A stretch of DNA of 23,797 bases from JAKVJE01 sp047722305 (GTDB lineage Bacteria > Actinomycetota > Actinomycetes > Actinomycetales > Microbacteriaceae). The stretch lies in the NCBI GenBank assembly GCA_047722305.1, contig JBDNYM010000037.1:1-23797 (forward strand). The letters run 5' to 3'. Below, piece after piece: positions 21,213-23,797 of this stretch. The notes beneath the pieces are model-generated. The model saw nothing but the letters and a program-made list of their open reading frames with translations. It made no database searches and was not told the DNA's origin. The first letter of the stretch is position 1, and each line of letters begins with the position of its first letter. A program made the translations under genes and the position numbers.

Positions 21213-22151
21213 TCAGCCGACGCTGGGCTGGTGCCGCTCCTGCGAGAGCAGGCAGACGTTCCCGTCGCGCTCGCCGAATTGCAGCACGGCGAATTCTCCG
21301 GGGGCCATGTTGGCGGCGGGCAGCATCTGGGGGCGGGACACCTGGTCGAGGCGGTTGCCGATGGCGGTGAAGATGGCGGGCAGCACGGGGCGGTGGGAAC
21401 ACAGCAGCAGGGGTCGTCCGGTGCCGGCCACGGCGGCGACTTGGCGCTCGGTGCCGGCGGGGTCGGCGGCGTAGGCCGCTTCTGTGAGCGCCTCGAGCGG
21501 TTCGGGGGCCGCTTCCCGGCTGTTCGCGTAGGGAGCGAGGGTGGCCACGCAGCGCATCCAGGGGCTGGTGTACAGCTCGAGGTCGTCGCCCCAGGAGGCG
21601 AGGTCCTGCTGCAGGGCGGCCGCCTGCGCCTGTCCTCGGCCGGTGAGGTCGCGGGTCTCTTCCGGTCCCGACCACTCGCTGCGCGAGATGGCCTTGGCGT
21701 GGCGCAGGATGATGATCGGCACCATGCGGGTCAGCTCGGGGTCGAGGGTGCGGGTGAAGCCGGCCAGCAGTTCGCGGTCGTGATCGTAGGTGAGCCGTTC
21801 GATGGCGTCGTCGAGCGGCATCCAGCGGCGCTCGCTGACCTCTTTGCTCGGCTCGAAGTCGTCCTCGGCCTGCGCCCATTGCTCGTCGGAGATCAGCGAC
21901 GACCAGTAGTGCACCCGCTTGGGCTTGTCTTTGCCGACGAGGTAGTCGGTGCGGCCGGCCGCAGGGCCGAGGACGGTGCGCAGGCCGGTCTCTTCCCACA
22001 GTTCGCGGCGCGCGGTGGTGGGGAGGATCTCGCCGGGGTCGAGTTTCCCTTTCGGGAACGACCAGTCGTGGTGGGAGGGCCGGTGCACGAGCAGGATCTC
22101 CGCCCCGGAGCGGGTGGGGCGCCAGCAGAGGACGCCTGCGCCGAGGATCAC
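21213..22151 (-). CDS. MutT1-like Nudix hydrolase / histidine phosphatase fusion
   Basis: This is a 312-residue two-domain protein. The N-terminal Nudix domain has a perfect Nudix box from Gly35 to Leu57 (GKLDPGE, then RRELWEETGL). The C-terminal histidine phosphatase domain starts at about residue 144 with Arg150-His151 in ILRHAKA and a second His in LLCSHRPVL. This matches mycobacterial MutT1, which hydrolyses oxidised guanine nucleotides and dinucleoside polyphosphates. The start is the GTG at 22151 overlapping the ppk1 stop (GTGA); the longer frame reads ppk1 DNA in another phase. The coupling with ppk1 is common in actinobacteria and suggests joint polyphosphate/nucleotide metabolism. 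Confidence 0.85.
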   Translation of the reverse strand: MILGAGVLCWRPTRSGAEILLVHRPSHHDWSFPKGKLDPGEILPTTARRELWEETGLRTVLGPAAGRTDYLVGKDKPKRVHYWSSLISDEQWAQAEDDFEPSKEVSERRWMPLDDAIERLTYDHDRELLAGFTRTLDPELTRMVPIIILRHAKAISRSEWSGPEETRDLTGRGQAQAAALQQDLASWGDDLELYTSPWMRCVATLAPYANSREAAPEPLEALTEAAYAADPAGTERQVAAVAGTGRPLLLCSHRPVLPAIFTAIGNRLDQVSRPQMLPAANMAPGEFAVLQFGERDGNVCLLSQERHQPSVG

Positions 22152-23797
22152 TTCGCTTTCACCCGCTGGGCCTTTTTCCGCGCCTCGGCCTGCGCGATGA
22201 ATTCGGATTGGATGTCGATGAGCGGGTTCCCGTCGGCGTCCCGGTGGTGGCGGGTCCAGGAGCCGTCGGCTTCGAGGTGCCACGATGAGATCTCGGGGGA
22301 GAACGCCCGCTCGGAGATGCGGGTCAGCTCGGCCACCTGGTCGGGGGCGGTGATCCGCACCAGCGCTTCGACGCGGCGGTCGAGGTTGCGGTGCATCATG
22401 TCGGCGCTGCCGATGTACACGGTGGGGTCGCCGTCGTTGGCGAACCAGAAGATGCGCGAGTGCTCGAGATAGCGGCCGAGCACCGAGCGCACGGTGATGT
22501 GCTCCGAGTACCCGGGCCGGCCGGGTTCCAGGGTGCAGATGCCGCGCACCCAGAGGTCGACGGGAACGCCGGCCTGGCTGGCCCGGTAGAGGGCGTCGAT
22601 GACCTTCTCGTCGACCATCGAGTTGACCTTCATGCGGATGTGGGCCGGACGACCGGCCTGGGCGTGCTCGATCTCGCGGTCGATGAGACCGATCAGACCG
22701 CTGCGGATGTTCTTGGGGGCGACGAGCAGCCGGTGGAAGTCGGTCTCCACGGCGTACCCGGACAGCTGGTTGAACAGGCGCCCGAGGTCGTCGCCGACCT
22801 CCTGATCGGCGGTGAGCAGTCCGAGGTCCTCGTAGAGGCGGGCGGTCTTGGGATTGTAGTTGCCGGTGCCGACGTGCGAGTAGCGCACCAGCCGGCCGTC
22901 CTCCTTGCGGACGACCATGAGCAGCTTGCAGTGGGTTTTGAGCCCGATCAGGCCGTAGACGACGTGCACCCCGACCCGTTCGAGCTTGCGCGCCCAGGTG
23001 ATGTTGTTGGCCTCGTCGAAGCGCGCCTTGAGCTCGACCAGGGCCAGCACCTGCTTGCCGGCCTCGGCGGCGTCGATGAGCGCCTGCACGATGGGGCTGT
23101 CGCCGGAGGTGCGGTACAGGGTCTGCTTGATGGCCACCACCTGGGGGTCGGCGGCGGCGTGCTCGACGAGGGCCTGCACGCTGGTGGCGAACGACTCGTA
23201 GGGGTGGTGCAGCAGGATGTCCTGCTTGCGGATGGCCGCGAAGAACTCGTTGTGCTCGTGCGGCTCGATGTCGGCCAGGAAGCGGTTGGTGGTGGGCACC
23301 GCGACGGGGTAGTGCAGCTCGGGGCGGTCGATGCCGGAGATCTGGAACAGCCCGGTCATGTCGAGCGGGCTGGGCAGCTCGTAGACGTCTTCTTCCTTGA
23401 CGCCGAGCTCCGTGACCAGCAGTTCGCGGATGGCGGGGTCCACATCCTCGTCGAGTTCGAGGCGCACCGGCGGGCCGAAGCGGCGGCGCAGCAGCTCGGC
23501 TTCGAGGGCCTGCAGGAGGTTCTCGGCCTCGTCCTCGTCGACTTCGAGGTCTTCGTTGCGGGTGACGCGGAAGACGTTCGAGGTCGTCACCTCCATGCCG
23601 GGGAACAGCTGCCCGATCTGGGTCTTGAGGAGGTCTTCGAGCGGCAGGAAGGTGAGGGCGTCGGTGCGCGAGGCGATCGGCACGAACCGGGGCAGCGACT
23701 GCGGCACCTTGACGCGGGCGAACTCCCGCTTGCCGGTCTTGGGGTCGCGCACGATGACGGCCAGGTTGAGCGACAGCCCCGAGATGTAGGGGAAGGG
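22148..23797 (-). CDS. ppk1: Polyphosphate kinase 1 (5' end outside window)
   Basis: The frame is open to the window edge (550 codons seen before the stop; an internal GTG at 23752 is not the true start, since PFPYISGLSLNLAVI continues upstream and is typical PPK1). It shows the PPK1 order: middle domain, DILLHHPYESF, KQTLYRTSGDSPIV, the RFDEANN motif, GLKTHCK with the active-site His, YSHVGTGNYN with a second conserved His, then DLWVRGICTLEPG and MHRNLDRRVE. It makes inorganic polyphosphate from ATP. It is intact as far as visible, is chromosomal, and is upstream of and overlapping the Nudix gene. Confidence 0.96.
   Translation of the reverse strand, partial: PFPYISGLSLNLAVIVRDPKTGKREFARVKVPQSLPRFVPIASRTDALTFLPLEDLLKTQIGQLFPGMEVTTSNVFRVTRNEDLEVDEDEAENLLQALEAELLRRRFGPPVRLELDEDVDPAIRELLVTELGVKEEDVYELPSPLDMTGLFQISGIDRPELHYPVAVPTTNRFLADIEPHEHNEFFAAIRKQDILLHHPYESFATSVQALVEHAAADPQVVAIKQTLYRTSGDSPIVQALIDAAEAGKQVLALVELKARFDEANNITWARKLERVGVHVVYGLIGLKTHCKLLMVVRKEDGRLVRYSHVGTGNYNPKTARLYEDLGLLTADQEVGDDLGRLFNQLSGYAVETDFHRLLVAPKNIRSGLIGLIDREIEHAQAGRPAHIRMKVNSMVDEKVIDALYRASQAGVPVDLWVRGICTLEPGRPGYSEHITVRSVLGRYLEHSRIFWFANDGDPTVYIGSADMMHRNLDRRVEALVRITAPDQVAELTRISERAFSPEISSWHLEADGSWTRHHRDADGNPLIDIQSEFIAQAEARKKAQRVKAK

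Noticed and set aside
20432..21370. 312-codon plus-strand frame overlapping the chromosomal hypothetical gene
   Set aside because: Ala/Arg/Gly-rich out-of-phase shadow that continues across a hairpin and into the convergent Nudix gene.

Overview
The window looks like a high-GC Gram-positive actinobacterium. I would guess Micrococcales, Microbacteriaceae-like, from the polyphosphate kinase / Nudix-phosphatase pair, the codon bias and the leaderless-looking starts; this is inference, not a database result. About 20 kb (positions 1-20244) is the right-hand part of an integrative conjugative element. It ends in a tRNA-Lys(TTT) gene (20206-20278, minus strand). From about 20279 to 23797 the sequence is ordinary chromosome: a conserved hypothetical gene, a MutT1-like Nudix/histidine-phosphatase fusion, and polyphosphate kinase 1 cut by the window edge.

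Region by region, right to left, which is the direction nearly all element genes are transcribed: (1) 19634-20244 is a control end, with an XRE-type regulator on the plus strand running into the tRNA and a divergent small excisionase-like HTH gene; both starts look leaderless. (2) 15799-19634 is a maintenance block: a Zn-ribbon-like protein, a ParB-like protein, an unrecognised protein, a small membrane protein, a small winged-helix protein and a HTH replication initiator whose coding sequence contains a nested candidate origin (three 22-bp-spaced iterons, a perfect DnaA box, an inverted iteron pair and an AT-rich stretch). (3) 12510-15775 holds a DUF2637/Spd-like membrane protein and several small membrane or exported proteins. 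(4) 8483-12369 is a surface module: a 974-residue secreted, repeat-containing adhesin with an atypical AHTGG sorting signal, followed by its probable dedicated sortase. (5) 186-8266 is the mating-channel block: small membrane proteins, a DUF4913-like protein, an NlpC/P60 wall hydrolase with a lysozyme-like N-terminal domain, a VirB8-like protein, a VirB2/TrbC-like protein, a VirB6-like protein, an SCO6880-family protein, and a VirB4/TraE-like ATPase fragment that stops just after a degenerate Walker A.

The genes fit one picture: the element sits in tRNA-Lys, is kept quiet by the XRE regulator, is copied and segregated by Rep/ParB functions, and builds a type IV secretion channel through the Gram-positive wall with a wall hydrolase and a sortase-anchored adhesin for cell contact. 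No integrase, relaxase or coupling ATPase is in the window; they would be expected beyond the left edge.

The strongest unusual points are the origin nested in the rep gene, with iterons read in all three frames; the regulator whose last codons and stop lie inside the tRNA attachment site; a four-copy intergenic motif (TTGCGC-N10/11-TTCTCT, three copies continuing to CTAG) next to hairpins at unit boundaries; the adhesin-sortase pair; and the apparently broken VirB4-like gene.
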